Source: Streptomyces sp. NL15-2K
Lineage (GTDB): Bacteria; Actinomycetota; Actinomycetes; Streptomycetales; Streptomycetaceae
Direction of reading: 5' to 3'
Length of the DNA stretch: 64,000 nucleotides
Assembly (NCBI RefSeq): GCF_030551255.1
Contig: NZ_CP130630.1
Location: forward strand, 2,523,501-2,587,500
A program made the translations under genes and the position numbers. This document shows, piece after piece, positions 46,683 through 61,486 of this stretch. The notes under the pieces are model-generated. The model worked only from the letters and a program-made list of their open reading frames with translations. It was not told where the DNA came from and made no database searches. Positions within the stretch are counted from its first letter, which is position 1, and each line of letters opens with the position of its first letter.

Positions 46683-47711
46683 TCACAACCCCAGCCGTGC
46701 CAGCGCCTTCTCCCCGTCCAGCGCGCACACCCCCTCGCCTGCCGCCGTCCAGGCCGCCGCACAGAGCGCGCGCAGCCCGTCCAAAGCCTCGCCCTCACCG
46801 TCCAGTTCCAGCCGCTCGGCACCTGCCGTCGCCGTCCAGCCACCGCACCGGAAGCCGTCGCCCTCCTCGGTGACTTCCGGCTGCCCGGTGAGCAACCCCC
46901 GCAGATCGGCGTCGACATACGTCGGCCGGTGCTGCGGCGGCGCCGCGAGCAACTGCGCGCCATCGGTCACGCCGGTCAGGACGAGCAGCGAGTCGACCTC
47001 GCCGTTGAACGCGCCCTCGATGTCCGTGTCCAGCCGGTCCCCGACCACCAACGGGCGCTCGGCGCCCGTGCGCAGGATCGTCTCGCGATGCATCGGAGGC
47101 AACGGCTTGCCCGCCACCTGCGGCTCGGCACCGGTCGCGATCCGTACGACCTCCACCGCCGCGCCGTTGCCCGGAGCGATCCCGCGCCCACTCGGGATCG
47201 TCAGATCCGTGTTGGACGCGAACCACGGCACCCCGCGCGCGATGGCGTAGCACGCCTCGGCGAACCGGCCCCAGGGCAGCTCCGGCCCGCCGTACCCCTG
47301 CACGACCGCCGCCGGGTCGTCCTCCGCCGACTCCACCGGCTCCAGCCCGCGCTCGCGCAGCGCCACCCGCAGCCCCTCCCCGCCGACCACCAGCACGCGC
47401 GCACCCGTCGGCACCTGCTCGGCGATCAGCCGCGCCACCGCCTGCGCCGAGGTGATGACGTCCGATGCCGCCGTCGGTATGCCCAACTCGGTGAGATGCC
47501 CGGCAACCACATCAGGAGTCCGCAGCGCGTTGTTCGTGACGTACGCGAGATGCATCCCGCCGCCGCGCGCGATGGCGAGCGACTCGACCGCGTGAGCGAT
47601 CGCGTTCCCGCCCGCGTACACCACCCCGTCCAGGTCGAGCAGGGCGGTGTCGTACGCCTCGCTCAGGGCCCGCCCACTGCCCTCGGGCCTCGTCCTGACG
47701 CCCTGGCTCAT
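46683..47711 (-). CDS. HAD superfamily phosphatase, NagD-like (subclass IIA)
   Basis: 342 residues from ATG 47711 (AAGGAG nine bases upstream). Catalytic DLDGV (with GVVYAGGN), TNNA for motif II, and GDRLDTDIEGAFNG for motif IV. The C-terminal 80 residues (after TYVDADLRGLL) are an extra module of unknown role. The substrate is probably a small phosphorylated metabolite, such as 2-phosphoglycolate or p-nitrophenyl phosphate analogues. Confidence 0.92.
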   Translation of the reverse strand: MSQGVRTRPEGSGRALSEAYDTALLDLDGVVYAGGNAIAHAVESLAIARGGGMHLAYVTNNALRTPDVVAGHLTELGIPTAASDVITSAQAVARLIAEQVPTGARVLVVGGEGLRVALRERGLEPVESAEDDPAAVVQGYGGPELPWGRFAEACYAIARGVPWFASNTDLTIPSGRGIAPGNGAAVEVVRIATGAEPQVAGKPLPPMHRETILRTGAERPLVVGDRLDTDIEGAFNGEVDSLLVLTGVTDGAQLLAAPPQHRPTYVDADLRGLLTGQPEVTEEGDGFRCGGWTATAGAERLELDGEGEALDGLRALCAAAWTAAGEGVCALDGEKALARLGL

Positions 47712-47785
47712 TACGCATCGCTCCTTGGTGTGGCTCGCTTTCCCCCGATCATCCCCCATGCCACTGACACCCGTACGATGCCGGG

Positions 47786-49078
47786 ATGAACACAGCAGGT
47801 CACTCGGAAGCAACGGCGCGCCGAGGCCTGGAACTCACCCCGTTCCGAGGCCTTCGCTACGACCCCGACCGGGTCGGCAGCCTGGCGGCCGTGACTTCCC
47901 CTCCGTACGACGTCGTGGTCCGCCCCGACGGCCTGCACCAGCTCCAGTCCGCGGACCCGTACAACATCGTCCGGCTGATCCTCCCCCAGGCCACGACCCC
48001 CGCCGAACGCAACGAACAGGCGGCCCGCACCCTGCGCCGCTGGCTTTCCGAGGGAGTCCTGACCGCCGACCCCGATCCCGGCCTGTACGTCTACGAGCAG
48101 CGCGACGGCGACGGCATGCTCCAGCGCGGCATCATCGGCGCCCTGCACCTCTCGGAGCCGTCGGAGGGCGTGGTCCTGCCGCACGAGGACGTCATGCCGC
48201 ATGTCGTCGCCGACCGCGCGGGCCTCATGCGCGCCACCTCCGCCAACCTGGAGCCCCTGCTCCTGACGTACCGCGGCAACGGCTCGGCGGCCGCCACCGC
48301 CGAGGTCGTCGAGCGCACCGCCGAAGAGCCCCCACTGCTCGCGACGACCACGGAGGACGGCTTCAGCCACCGCCTGTGGTCGGTCACCGAGCCGGCCGAC
48401 ATGGCCCGCGTCCAGTCCGACCTGGCCCGGCACCAGGCCCTGATCGCCGACGGCCACCACCGCTGGGCCACCTACCGGCGTCTACGCGCGGAGCACCCGT
48501 CCCCCGGCCCCTGGGACTACGGCCTGGTACTCCTCGTCGACACGGCCCGCTATCCCCTGCGCGTCCGCGCCATCCACCGTCTCCTGCACGGCCTGCGGGT
48601 GGCGGACGCCCTGGCCGCCGTGGAGACCCTGTTCCGCGTACGCCGCCTGGAAGTCCCCTTGGCGCAAGCCCTGGAGGACCTGGCCGACGCGGCCCGCGCG
48701 GGCAACGCGTTCCTGCTCGCCGGCGACGGCGCCTTCCACCTGATCGACCGCCCGGATCCCGGCCTCCTGACCCGTACGATCCCCGCCGACCGCCCCGCCG
48801 CCTGGCGCACCCTCGACGCGACGGTCCTGCACGCCACCCTCCTCGACGACGTCTGGCACATCCCCGAGGACGACCCGGCCCACATCGCCTACATCCACGA
48901 CACGGCCGCCACGGTCGAGAAGGCCGAACGCGACGGCGGTACGGCCGTCCTGATGCACCCGGTCCGCGAGGAGGTCGTCCGCGATCTCGCCCGCCAGGGC
49001 GTCACGATGCCCCGCAAGTCGACGTCGTTCGGCCCGAAGCCGGCGTCGGGACTGGTACTGCGCGCACTGGACCTGTAA
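47786..49078 (+). CDS. DUF1015-family protein
   Basis: 430 residues. Recognised by the start LTPFRGLRYDPDRVGSLAAVTSPPYDVV and by LIADGHHRWATYRRLR. The family is widespread and often near serine or sugar metabolism, but its biochemistry is unsettled. Cytoplasmic, no signal. Divergent from the HAD gene across 74 bases, and followed by a terminator. Confidence 0.9.
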   Translation: MNTAGHSEATARRGLELTPFRGLRYDPDRVGSLAAVTSPPYDVVVRPDGLHQLQSADPYNIVRLILPQATTPAERNEQAARTLRRWLSEGVLTADPDPGLYVYEQRDGDGMLQRGIIGALHLSEPSEGVVLPHEDVMPHVVADRAGLMRATSANLEPLLLTYRGNGSAAATAEVVERTAEEPPLLATTTEDGFSHRLWSVTEPADMARVQSDLARHQALIADGHHRWATYRRLRAEHPSPGPWDYGLVLLVDTARYPLRVRAIHRLLHGLRVADALAAVETLFRVRRLEVPLAQALEDLADAARAGNAFLLAGDGAFHLIDRPDPGLLTRTIPADRPAAWRTLDATVLHATLLDDVWHIPEDDPAHIAYIHDTAATVEKAERDGGTAVLMHPVREEVVRDLARQGVTMPRKSTSFGPKPASGLVLRALDL

Positions 49079-49120
49079 CGGGCGAGGACATACGCAGCGG
49101 AGAGCGGAGAACGGAGATAC

Positions 49121-49158
49121 GAAGGGGCGGGACCCGGTAGCCCGGATCCCGCCCCTTC
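49121..49158. terminator. Bidirectional terminator
   Basis: Inverted repeat GAAGGGGCGGGACCCGG / CCGGATCCCGCCCCTTC with one mismatch, between convergent genes. Confidence 0.75.
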
Positions 49159-49169
49159 ACACACTGACG

Positions 49170-51125
49170 TCAGTCCTTTTCGTCGTCCTCGACGTCCTCG
49201 CCGTCCTCATGGTCCAGGACGTCCGCCACGGGCGCCTCGTGGGACTCGGCGTCGTCCTCGGCCTCGCTCTCGTCGAAGGCGTCGACGAACTCCACACCGT
49301 CCAACTCGGCAAGCCGGTCGGACGCGTCCGTGCTGCCGTCCTTGTCGGCCTCGACGGCCTTCGCGAACCACTCCCGCGCCTCACCCTCGCGCCCTGCGGC
49401 GAGCAGCGCGTCGGCGTACGCGTACCGCAGTCGCGCGGTCCACGGCTGCACGGAGTTGGACGCCAGCTCGGGGCTCTGCAACGTCACGATGGCGGCGTCG
49501 AGCTGCCCCAGGTCACGCCGGGCGCCGGCCACGACGAGGCGCATCTCCACCTGCCCGGCCTTGTCGAGCTTGTGCACCTCGGGCGCCCCGGCCATGTCCA
49601 GCGCCTTCTCCGGCCGCCCGAGCCCACGCTCGCAGTCGGCCATGACAGGCCACAGCTCCACGCTGCCGGTCATGCGCCGCGCGGCCCGGAACTCGGCGAG
49701 CGCCTCGCCGTACTTCTGGTTCGCGTACGCCGCGAACCCGGCCGCCTCTCGTACGGCCGCGACACGCGACGCCAACCGGAGGGCCACCCTGGAGTAGCCG
49801 TAGGCACCCTCAGGGTCCTCGTCGATGAGCCGGGCGACCATCACCAGGTTCTTGGCGACGTCCTCCGCGAGCGTCTTCGGCAGGCTCTGCAACTCCTGCC
49901 GTACATCCTTGTCGATCTCGTCGCCCGTGACGTCCTCGGGGATCGGCAGCCGCTTGATCGGCTCACGATCCCGGTCCCGCTCGTCCCGGAAACGGCCGCC
50001 ACCGCGCCGGTCGTCGCCGCCGCGCCGGTCATCGCGACCACGGAAGCCACCGGGACGTCCACCACGGTCGTCCCGACGCGGCCCTCCACGGCCACCCCGG
50101 TCGTCCCGCCCGCGGTACCCACCACGCTCGCCCCGACTGTCGTCACGCCGGAAACCACCGCGGTCCCCACGGTCGTCAGTGCGGCGGTCGTCAGTGCGGC
50201 GGTCATCCCGCCGGTCATCACGCCGATCGTCACGCCGGAAACCACCACGGTCGTCCCGACGGTCCCCGCGGTCGTCGCGACGGAAACCGCGGTCACGGTC
50301 GCCGCCACGGAAGCCACCACGGTCACGGTCGTCACGACGGAAGCCGCCACGGTCACCGTCACGGCGCTCATCCCGCCGATCATCGCGACGGTCGTCACGG
50401 CGATCATCACGAGGGGCGTCCCGCCGGTCGTCGCGGCGATCGGCAGGACGGTCGTCACGGCGGAAACCGCCGCGGTCATCGCCCCGACGATCGTCACGAC
50501 GCCCGTAACCACCCCGGTTGTCGTCGCGACGGAAGCCACCACGATCACCACCGGCACCACGGTAGCCGCCCCGGTCCCCACGCTCACCGCGGTCGTCCCG
50601 CCGGTCCCCGCGGTCGTCGCGGCGGAAGGGCGGACGGTCGCCATCGCGACGGACCCCACGGTCACGATCGTCCCGGCGCGGCCCACCCGAACGGTCGTCC
50701 CGACGGAACGCCGGACGAGGCCCACGGTCGCCTTCGCGTCGGTCATCACGCCGGCCGTACCCGCCCCGGCTGTCGTCACGACGGACACCGCCGCGATCCC
50801 CGCGGTCGTCGCCCCTGCGGTCATCGCGACGATCATCACGACGGTCGTCGCGGCGGTCGTCGCGCCGGTCGTCGCGCCGATCGGCGGGACGGTCGTCACG
50901 GCGGAAACCGCCGCGGTCATCGCCCCGACGATCGTCACGACGCCCGTAACCACCCCGGTTGTCGTCGCGACGGAAGCCACCACGATCACCACCGGCACCA
51001 CGGTCACCACCGGCACCGCGGTAGCCGCCCCGGTCCCCACCCCGGTCGCTGCGACCGCCACGGTCACCACTGTCCCGTCGCCGCTGGTCGCGCTCCGGTC
51101 GGTCGTCGGGAGAGTTGGTGGACAT
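49170..51125 (-). CDS. Repetitive RDDR/GGF-rich protein with C-terminal TPR domain
   Basis: 651 residues from ATG 51125 (AGGAG six bases upstream). Residues about 10-390 are tandem RDDRRDDR, RGGFRRDD and GGYGRRDD repeats, highly charged and probably disordered. The C-terminal 250 residues form tetratricopeptide repeats (LAEFRAARRMTGSVELWPVMADCERGL) with an acidic tail. Arg/Gly/Asp repeats suggest RNA binding or phase-separating scaffolds, but no enzymatic motif is present. The DNA contains a near-identical 125-base duplication 441 bases apart. Confidence 0.85.
   Translation of the reverse strand: MSTNSPDDRPERDQRRRDSGDRGGRSDRGGDRGGYRGAGGDRGAGGDRGGFRRDDNRGGYGRRDDRRGDDRGGFRRDDRPADRRDDRRDDRRDDRRDDRRDDRRGDDRGDRGGVRRDDSRGGYGRRDDRREGDRGPRPAFRRDDRSGGPRRDDRDRGVRRDGDRPPFRRDDRGDRRDDRGERGDRGGYRGAGGDRGGFRRDDNRGGYGRRDDRRGDDRGGFRRDDRPADRRDDRRDAPRDDRRDDRRDDRRDERRDGDRGGFRRDDRDRGGFRGGDRDRGFRRDDRGDRRDDRGGFRRDDRRDDRRDDRRTDDRRTDDRGDRGGFRRDDSRGERGGYRGRDDRGGRGGPRRDDRGGRPGGFRGRDDRRGGDDRRGGGRFRDERDRDREPIKRLPIPEDVTGDEIDKDVRQELQSLPKTLAEDVAKNLVMVARLIDEDPEGAYGYSRVALRLASRVAAVREAAGFAAYANQKYGEALAEFRAARRMTGSVELWPVMADCERGLGRPEKALDMAGAPEVHKLDKAGQVEMRLVVAGARRDLGQLDAAIVTLQSPELASNSVQPWTARLRYAYADALLAAGREGEAREWFAKAVEADKDGSTDASDRLAELDGVEFVDAFDESEAEDDAESHEAPVADVLDHEDGEDVEDDEKD
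49985..51110. repeat. Coding repeat region of the RDDR protein
   Basis: Degenerate tandem repeats, codon-phased. The segments beginning near 50448 and 50889 are almost identical for about 115 bases (offset 441, in frame), indicating recent internal duplication. Confidence 0.85.
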
Positions 51126-51186
51126 GGGTGACTCCTGTCTTCTGTACCGCAAAGTCATTCTCGCGCAACCGAGTACCCGGCGCGCT

Positions 51187-51243
51187 CCGGAAAAACAAAA
51201 AGGACCCCTGGTCCCCAGCTGAACGCTGGTGACCAGGGGTCCT
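51187..51243 (-). terminator. rRNA operon terminator
   Basis: Perfect 13-base stem (51201-51213 with 51231-51243) plus an inner CCAGC/GCTGG stem, followed leftward by a T-rich run (51187-51200). Classic intrinsic terminator after 5S. Confidence 0.93.
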
Positions 51244-51252
51244 CCAAAAATT

Positions 51253-51371
51253 GTTCGGCGGCGTCCTACTCTCCCACAGGGTCCCCCCTGCAGTACCATC
51301 GGCGCTGTAAGGCTTAGCTTCCGGGTTCGGAATGTAACCGGGCGTTTCCCTCACGCTATAACCACCGAAAC
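51253..51371 (-). rRNA. rrf: 5S ribosomal RNA
   Basis: About 119 bases. Begins (leftward) GGTTTCGGTGGTTATAGCGT and ends GACGCCGCCGAAC; the ends pair. Separated from 23S by about 110 bases. Confidence 0.95.
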
Positions 51372-51484
51372 CCTATTGGTTTCGAGCGAACAAGCACACT
51401 CTTCAGTTGATGTTCAGCTCAATGCCGACAACGGTCGTTGTCTCAGAACTAACACAGTGGACGCGAGCAACTGAGGACAAGCCC

Positions 51485-56435
<4,951 letters not shown>

Positions 56436-56941
56436 AATGTTTACCGGTTATCCGGTCGACACCACGAGAGCGGAACCTCCGGGCGGAATAAGCCCGACGG
56501 TTCACAGCGTCCTCGCTGTGTATTCTTCAAAGGAACCTCGCCACCGGAAAGATCCGATGGACGGGGTATCAACATATCTGGCGTTGACTTTTGGCACGCT
56601 GTTGAGTTCTCAAGGAACGGACGCTTCCTTTGTACTCACCCGAGAGACTCTCTCGCGGCTTTCCTCCGGGCGCTTCCCTTCGGTCTTACGTTTCCGACTC
56701 TATCAGATCCTTTCGGGCCTGATTCCCAGTCGGCGGGGCCTTTCGACATTCACTACGTTAACCGATCCCCGAGCCAGCTCATAATCGAGTTCCGCGAGTT
56801 CTGAATTCAGGCATGCGGACATACCGAATTTGCCCTCGCTGGAGGGGAGTCGTAGGTAGTGGGTTGGCCGCTTCCGACTGCTGGCTTTCGCCGTACCCGG
56901 TTCAGCGGCTTGGGCTACGTTACGCACCTTCGGAGGGCGAG
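56436..56941 (-). promoter_or_regulatory. rRNA operon leader and promoter region
   Basis: About 500 bases upstream of 16S. A vegetative -10-like TAGAGT (56702-56697), followed by GGAAACGTAAGACCGAAGGG, resembles the main Streptomyces rrn promoter. The leader contains CCTTGAGAACTCAACAGCGTG, a conserved pre-16S processing/antitermination segment. Additional promoters are likely but not resolved. No gene. Confidence 0.72.
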
Positions 56942-57583
56942 TCAACTTCGGCGGCGCCTGGGGGCATGAGCCCGATAAGGGCTCACCGTCCGGTCGTTGG
57001 CGATCCAGTAACGCCAGGGATGGACGGCCCCGTCGCCGGCCACACCGGTGCGCGGGCCGCTGAGTACCTGGTCGGGGGGCACGGAGCTGCCCGTCACCAC
57101 CCGCAGCGGCGTATCGCCGGCCGCGCACGCGTCCGTGCCGTCCAGGCCTCGGTCGACGCCCAGGGCCGTGGCCAGGCGGGCCGGGCCTTTGGCCAGTTCG
57201 TTGTCGTTTCGGGCCGAGAGTCGACGTTTGCGAGCCAGTTCGGCGCCTTCGATGATCTCCCCGGCACGGAGGAGGACGGCGCTGGCTCGGCCCTCGGGAC
57301 CGCACACGAGGTTCATGCAGAACCACATGCCATAGGTGAAGTAGACATAGACGTGTCCAGGCGGACCGAACATCACGCCGTTGCGGGCCGTGCGGCCGCG
57401 ATAGGCATGGGAGCCGGGGTCGTTCGGGCCGTCGTAGGCCTCGACCTCCGTGAGGCGGAGGGTGATCGGACCGTCCGGGGTGGTGCGCACGAGGATGCGG
57501 CCGAGGAGGTCGGGTGCGACCTCCAGTACGGGCCGGTCGAAGAACTCTCGGGGCAGGGGCGTACGGTCGGGGGTCGCGATCAT
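56942..57583 (-). CDS. DNA-3-methyladenine glycosylase (Mpg/AAG type)
   Basis: 213 residues. Excises alkylated purines. The catalytic Glu is in [21 protein letters not shown], followed by [23 protein letters not shown] and [12 protein letters not shown], all diagnostic. ATG 57583. Monocistronic, with the rrn promoter region beginning at its stop codon (coding upstream of the rRNA leader). Confidence 0.94.
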   Translation of the reverse strand: MIATPDRTPLPREFFDRPVLEVAPDLLGRILVRTTPDGPITLRLTEVEAYDGPNDPGSHAYRGRTARNGVMFGPPGHVYVYFTYGMWFCMNLVCGPEGRASAVLLRAGEIIEGAELARKRRLSARNDNELAKGPARLATALGVDRGLDGTDACAAGDTPLRVVTGSSVPPDQVLSGPRTGVAGDGAVHPWRYWIANDRTVSPYRAHAPRRRRS

Positions 57584-57749
57584 GCCCTCCGAGGGTAGTG
57601 CAGACGGGTGGGTGCGACGGGGTGGTCGGGGGGCGTTCGTCTTGCCAGGGTGGGGCGCGGAACCGGCCGCAGCCGGATCGCGTTTGTATGGATCAAGGGT
57701 CCGCGCGCGTGAAGCGCAGGAAGCTCAAGAAGCAGGACGAGGGAGAGAC

Positions 57750-58532
57750 ATGGCGTTCAAGAAGCTGCTCGCGAGCCTGGGGGCCGGCGGGGCTTCGGTG
57801 GAGACGGTGCTGACCGAGGTCAACGTCGTTCCGGGCGGTGTCGTCCAGGGTGAGGTGCGGATCCAGGGCGGGTCCGTCGACCAGCAGATCGAGGCGTTGT
57901 CCGTCGGGTTGCAGGCCAAGGTCGAGGTCGAGAGCGGCGACCAGGAGTACAAGCAGGACATCGAATTCACCAAGCAGCAGCTCGGCGGGGCCTTCGAGCT
58001 GAAGGCGAACGCCGTCCACGCGGTGCCGTTCGGGCTGGAGATCCCGTGGGAGACGCCGATCACGATGATCGACGGGCGCGCGCTGCCGTCGATGCACATC
58101 GGTGTGTCCACGGAGCTGGAGATCGCCCGCGCGGTGGACTCCGGTGACCTGGACCCGGTCAACGTGCACCCGCTGCCCGCACAGAAAGCGATCCTGGACG
58201 CGTTCATCCAGCTGGGCTTCCGTTTCAAGAACGCGGACATGGAGCGCGGCCACATTCGCGGGACGCGGCAGAAGCTGCCCTTCTACCAGGAGATCGAATT
58301 CCTGCCGCCGCAGCAGTACCGGGGGCTGAACCAGGTGGAGCTGAGCTTCGTCGCGGACCAGAGCGTGATGGACGTCGTCCTGGAAATGGACAAGAAGCCG
58401 GGTCTGTTCAGCGAGGGCAGTGACACCTTCCGCTCGTTCCAGGTGGGTCTGCACGACTACCAGGGCACGGACTGGGTGGCGTACCTCAACCAGTGGCTGT
58501 CCGAAGTCGGCAGCAAGCGCAACTGGTTCTAG
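57750..58532 (+). CDS. Spo0M-family sporulation-control protein
   Basis: 260 residues, arrestin-like fold (MAFKKLLASLGAGGASVETVLTEVNVVPGG). Ends DWVAYLNQWLSEVGSKRNWF. Bacillus Spo0M modulates sporulation; the Streptomyces role is unproven. ATG 57750 has GGGAGAG upstream. It may be co-transcribed with the PEBP gene 42 bases downstream. Confidence 0.93.
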   Translation: MAFKKLLASLGAGGASVETVLTEVNVVPGGVVQGEVRIQGGSVDQQIEALSVGLQAKVEVESGDQEYKQDIEFTKQQLGGAFELKANAVHAVPFGLEIPWETPITMIDGRALPSMHIGVSTELEIARAVDSGDLDPVNVHPLPAQKAILDAFIQLGFRFKNADMERGHIRGTRQKLPFYQEIEFLPPQQYRGLNQVELSFVADQSVMDVVLEMDKKPGLFSEGSDTFRSFQVGLHDYQGTDWVAYLNQWLSEVGSKRNWF

Positions 58533-58574
58533 GCTCGGAACCACTGACTCCAGAACCGATCAGGAGGTACCGAG

Positions 58575-59114
58575 GTGACCGAGCTCAAGAGGCGGCCGCT
58601 CCCCCATGACTTCCATCCGCCCGTGCCGTCGTTCACGGTGACGAGCGAGGACGTCGCGGAGGGTGCGACGCTCAAGGACGCTCAGGTCTACGCGGCCGGC
58701 AACACCTCGCCGCAGCTGCGGTGGGAGGGCTTCCCGCCCGAGACCAAGAGTTTCGCCGTGACCTGCTACGACCCAGACGCCCCAACGGGCAGCGGGTTCT
58801 GGCACTGGGTGGTGTTCGACATTCCGGCCTCGGTGACCGAGTTGCCGGCGGGTGCGGGCAGCGGCAAGTTCGAGGGGCTGCCCGAGAGGGCCGTACAGGC
58901 GCGCAGCGACTACGGGTCGAAGGACTTCGGTGGTGCCGCGCCGCCGCCCGGCGACGGACCGCACCGGTACGTGTTCACGGTGTACGCCGTGGATCAGGAG
59001 AAGCTCGGTCCCGACGCGGACGCGACGCCTGCCTTCGTGGGCTTCAACCTGCGGTTCCACACGATCGCGCGCGCCCAGCTGATCGGTGAGTACGAGGTGC
59101 CCGCCGAAGCCTGA
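58575..59114 (+). CDS. YbhB/YbcL-family PEBP (Raf-kinase-inhibitor-like) protein
   Basis: 179 residues, cytoplasmic. The anion-binding motifs are [20 protein letters not shown] and [13 protein letters not shown]. Ligand unknown. The GTG start follows AGGAGG by seven bases. An intrinsic terminator follows. Confidence 0.93.
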   Translation: MTELKRRPLPHDFHPPVPSFTVTSEDVAEGATLKDAQVYAAGNTSPQLRWEGFPPETKSFAVTCYDPDAPTGSGFWHWVVFDIPASVTELPAGAGSGKFEGLPERAVQARSDYGSKDFGGAAPPPGDGPHRYVFTVYAVDQEKLGPDADATPAFVGFNLRFHTIARAQLIGEYEVPAEA

Positions 59115-59130
59115 CGTTCATGGAACGTTT

Positions 59131-59173
59131 GCCCGCTCCTGGTCTTGGAAGTGATCAGGGGCGGGCATTTTTG
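59131..59173 (+). terminator. Intrinsic terminator after the PEBP gene
   Basis: GCCCGCTCCTG / CAGGGGCGGGC stem with one bulge, 14-base loop, then ATTTTTGTT. Confidence 0.88.
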
Positions 59174-59299
59174 TTGCCGGGGGTCGCGGGGGTCACCCCT
59201 CGCGGAGCAGCAGATATTGCGTTGTCCATCTCGGCGTGCCCGGCCAGAGTTGATCCCAGCCCGCCAAGGGGTGGGCCGGTGCACACGGGAGGTGGGCTG

Positions 59300-59809
59300 G
59301 TGATGCGGGACACGCTGGTACTGAACGCGAGCTTCGAGCCGCTGTCGACGGTGACGTTGAACCGAGCCGTCGTTCTGGTGCTTCAGGACAAGGCCGTCGT
59401 CGAGCAGTCCCACCCCGAACTGCGCATGCGCGGAGCCGCGGTCGACATACCGGCGCCCCGGGTGATCAGGCTGTGCAGGTACGTACGGGTGCCCTTCCGA
59501 AGACAAGCTCCGTGGTCGAGGCGGGGTGTCCTGGTGCGCGACCGGCACCGGTGCGCGTACTGCGGCCGGCGGGCGACGACCGTGGACCACGTGGTGCCGC
59601 GGTCGCAGGGCGGTCAGGACACCTGGCTGAACACGGTGGCCTCGTGCGCGGAGGACAACCACCGCAAGGCCAACCGGACTCCGGAGCAGGCGGGCATGCC
59701 GCTGCTGCGGGAGCCGTTCGAGCCGACGCCGGCGGACGCGATGCTGCTGGCGCTGGGGCAGGACGACTTCGAGGCGCTGCCGGAGTGGCTGGCGCAGCCG
59801 GCAGCCTAG
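59300..59809 (+). CDS. HNH endonuclease
   Basis: 169 residues. N-terminal TLVLNASFEPLSTVTLNRAVVLVLQDKAVV is typical of the actinobacterial HNH family. The nuclease core has CAYCG, DHVVPRSQGG, NTVASC and DNHRKANRTP, giving the zinc Cys pairs and the His/Asn active site. GTG 59300 (GGAGG seven bases upstream) or ATG 59303. Solitary gene, not part of a visible restriction system. Confidence 0.9.
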   Translation: MMRDTLVLNASFEPLSTVTLNRAVVLVLQDKAVVEQSHPELRMRGAAVDIPAPRVIRLCRYVRVPFRRQAPWSRRGVLVRDRHRCAYCGRRATTVDHVVPRSQGGQDTWLNTVASCAEDNHRKANRTPEQAGMPLLREPFEPTPADAMLLALGQDDFEALPEWLAQPAA

Positions 59810-59828
59810 GCCGCAGCCGTACGTGGAT

Positions 59829-59865
59829 CTGGGGCCCGCCTCCCGAAGCAGGAGGCGGGCCCCAG
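59829..59865. terminator. Perfect 15-bp-stem bidirectional terminator
   Basis: Arms 59829-59843 and 59851-59865, loop of seven, between convergent HNH and stomatin genes. Confidence 0.85.
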
Positions 59866-59883
59866 TCTCGTACAAGAACGTCG

Positions 59884-60828
59884 TCAGTCGATCGACGGCT
59901 TCTCGCGGCGTTCCGTGCCCGTGCCGCCGTTGCCACCGCCCTGACCTCCGACCATCGGGCCGAAGTTGCCCATGGCACCGCTCAGTCCCTTGAGCGCGTC
60001 GCCGATCTCGCTGGGCACGATCCACAGCTTGTTGGCGTCGCCCTCGGCGATCTTCGGGAGCATCTGGAGGTACTGGTAGGCGAGGAGCTTCTGGTCCGCG
60101 TCACCGGCGTGGATGGACTCGAAGACCGTACGGATGGCCTGGGCCTCGCCCTCGGCGCGCAGGGCGGCGGCCTTGGCCTCACCCTCGGCGCGCAGGATCT
60201 GGGACTGCTTCTCACCTTCGGCGGTGAGGATCGCGGCCTGGCGCGTACCTTCGGCGGTGAGGATGGCGGCGCGCTTGTCCCGGTCGGCGCGCATCTGCTT
60301 CTCCATCGAGTCCTGGATGGAGGTCGGGGGCTCGATGGCCTTCAGTTCCACGCGGTTGACGCGGATGCCCCACTTGCCGGTGGCCTCGTCGAGGACGCCG
60401 CGCAGGGCCGCGTTGATCTCCTCGCGGGAGGTCAGGGTCCGCTCCAGGTCCATGCCACCGATGATGTTGCGGAGCGTGGTGACGGTGAGCTGCTCGATCG
60501 CCTGGATGTAGCTGGCGACTTCATACGTCGCCGCCCGGGCGTCGGTCACCTGGTAGTAGATGACCGTGTCGATGTTGACCACCAGGTTGTCCTGGGTGAT
60601 CACCGGCTGGGGCGGGAACGGGACGACCTGTTCACGCAGGTCGATGCGGTTGCGGATGGTGTCGATGAACGGGACGACGATGTTGAGTCCCGCGTTGAGT
60701 GTCCGCGTGTAGCGGCCGAAGCGCTCCACAATGGCGGCGCTCGCCTGCGGGATGACCTGGATCGTCTTGATCAGGGCGATGAAGACCAACACCACCAGAA
60801 TGATCAAGACGATGATGACCGGTTCCAT
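59884..60828 (-). CDS. SPFH/band 7 (stomatin-like) protein
   Basis: 314 residues. A single N-terminal membrane segment, then the band 7 domain (IVERFGRYTRTLNAGLNIVVPFID), a coiled coil with repeated AEGE-type heptads (TAEGTRQAAILTAEGEKQ) and a Gly-rich tail. Forms membrane microdomain oligomers. Transcribed with the NfeD gene 143 bases upstream, a conserved partnership. Confidence 0.94.
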   Translation of the reverse strand: MEPVIIVLIILVVLVFIALIKTIQVIPQASAAIVERFGRYTRTLNAGLNIVVPFIDTIRNRIDLREQVVPFPPQPVITQDNLVVNIDTVIYYQVTDARAATYEVASYIQAIEQLTVTTLRNIIGGMDLERTLTSREEINAALRGVLDEATGKWGIRVNRVELKAIEPPTSIQDSMEKQMRADRDKRAAILTAEGTRQAAILTAEGEKQSQILRAEGEAKAAALRAEGEAQAIRTVFESIHAGDADQKLLAYQYLQMLPKIAEGDANKLWIVPSEIGDALKGLSGAMGNFGPMVGGQGGGNGGTGTERREKPSID

Positions 60829-60971
60829 CGTGCTCTCCCCGTACCCTTCTCCGCCTCGGCGCCTTCGGAAAGATCTTATGCTTGTTGAAGATCTTGCTGG
60901 TCGAGTGTGACAGACCGTCGTGTAACTCGTAGTGCGTTCGGTTCAGTTACGTCTTGCCCCAACTGACGAGG

Positions 60972-61403
60972 TCACATGACGATCGCCGTGGCCCCCTCGA
61001 TGTCCACGACGTCCACTTCTTGGCCCACTTCGTAGGCACGGTCGGTGTCGAGGGAGCGGGCGGACCAGACTTCCCCGGCGAGCTTGATCCGGCCGCCGGC
61101 GCCGTCTACGCGCTCCAGTACGACGGCCTGCTTGCCCTTCAAGGCGTCCACACCCGTGGCGAGTTGGGGTCGCTGTGCGCGGTGCCGGGTGGCGACGGGC
61201 CGCACTACGGCGATGAGGGCGACCGAGACGACGGCGAAGACGAGCACTTGGACAACGACGCCGCCGCCGAGTCCGGCCGCCGCCGCGGCGGCGAGGGCGC
61301 CCACGGCGAGCATGCCGAGTTCCGGCATCGCCGTCACCACGAGCGGGATTCCGAGTGCTGCCGCGCCGATGAGCCACCACACCCATGCGTCGATGTCGTT
61401 CAC
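60972..61403 (-). CDS. NfeD-family membrane protein
   Basis: 143 residues. Two to three hydrophobic helices, followed by an OB-fold-like C-terminal beta barrel (GKQAVVLERVDGAGGRIKLAGEVWSAR). Short NfeD without the ClpP-like protease domain. Functional partner of the stomatin-like protein downstream. Confidence 0.92.
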   Translation of the reverse strand: MNDIDAWVWWLIGAAALGIPLVVTAMPELGMLAVGALAAAAAAGLGGGVVVQVLVFAVVSVALIAVVRPVATRHRAQRPQLATGVDALKGKQAVVLERVDGAGGRIKLAGEVWSARSLDTDRAYEVGQEVDVVDIEGATAIVM

Positions 61404-61486
61404 ATGGTCATGGTAGGTCCGCGGGTCCTGCCTCCGACAGGGCGCACGTGCGTTGAAACGGGCTTCTTACCCGGGAGTTGGGGGTG

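Noticed and set aside
49209..51131. 640-residue rightward open frame rich in Val/Thr opposite the RDDR protein
   Set aside because: It is the reverse complement of the repeat region; the leftward frame has the ribosome binding site, the TPR domain and conserved features.
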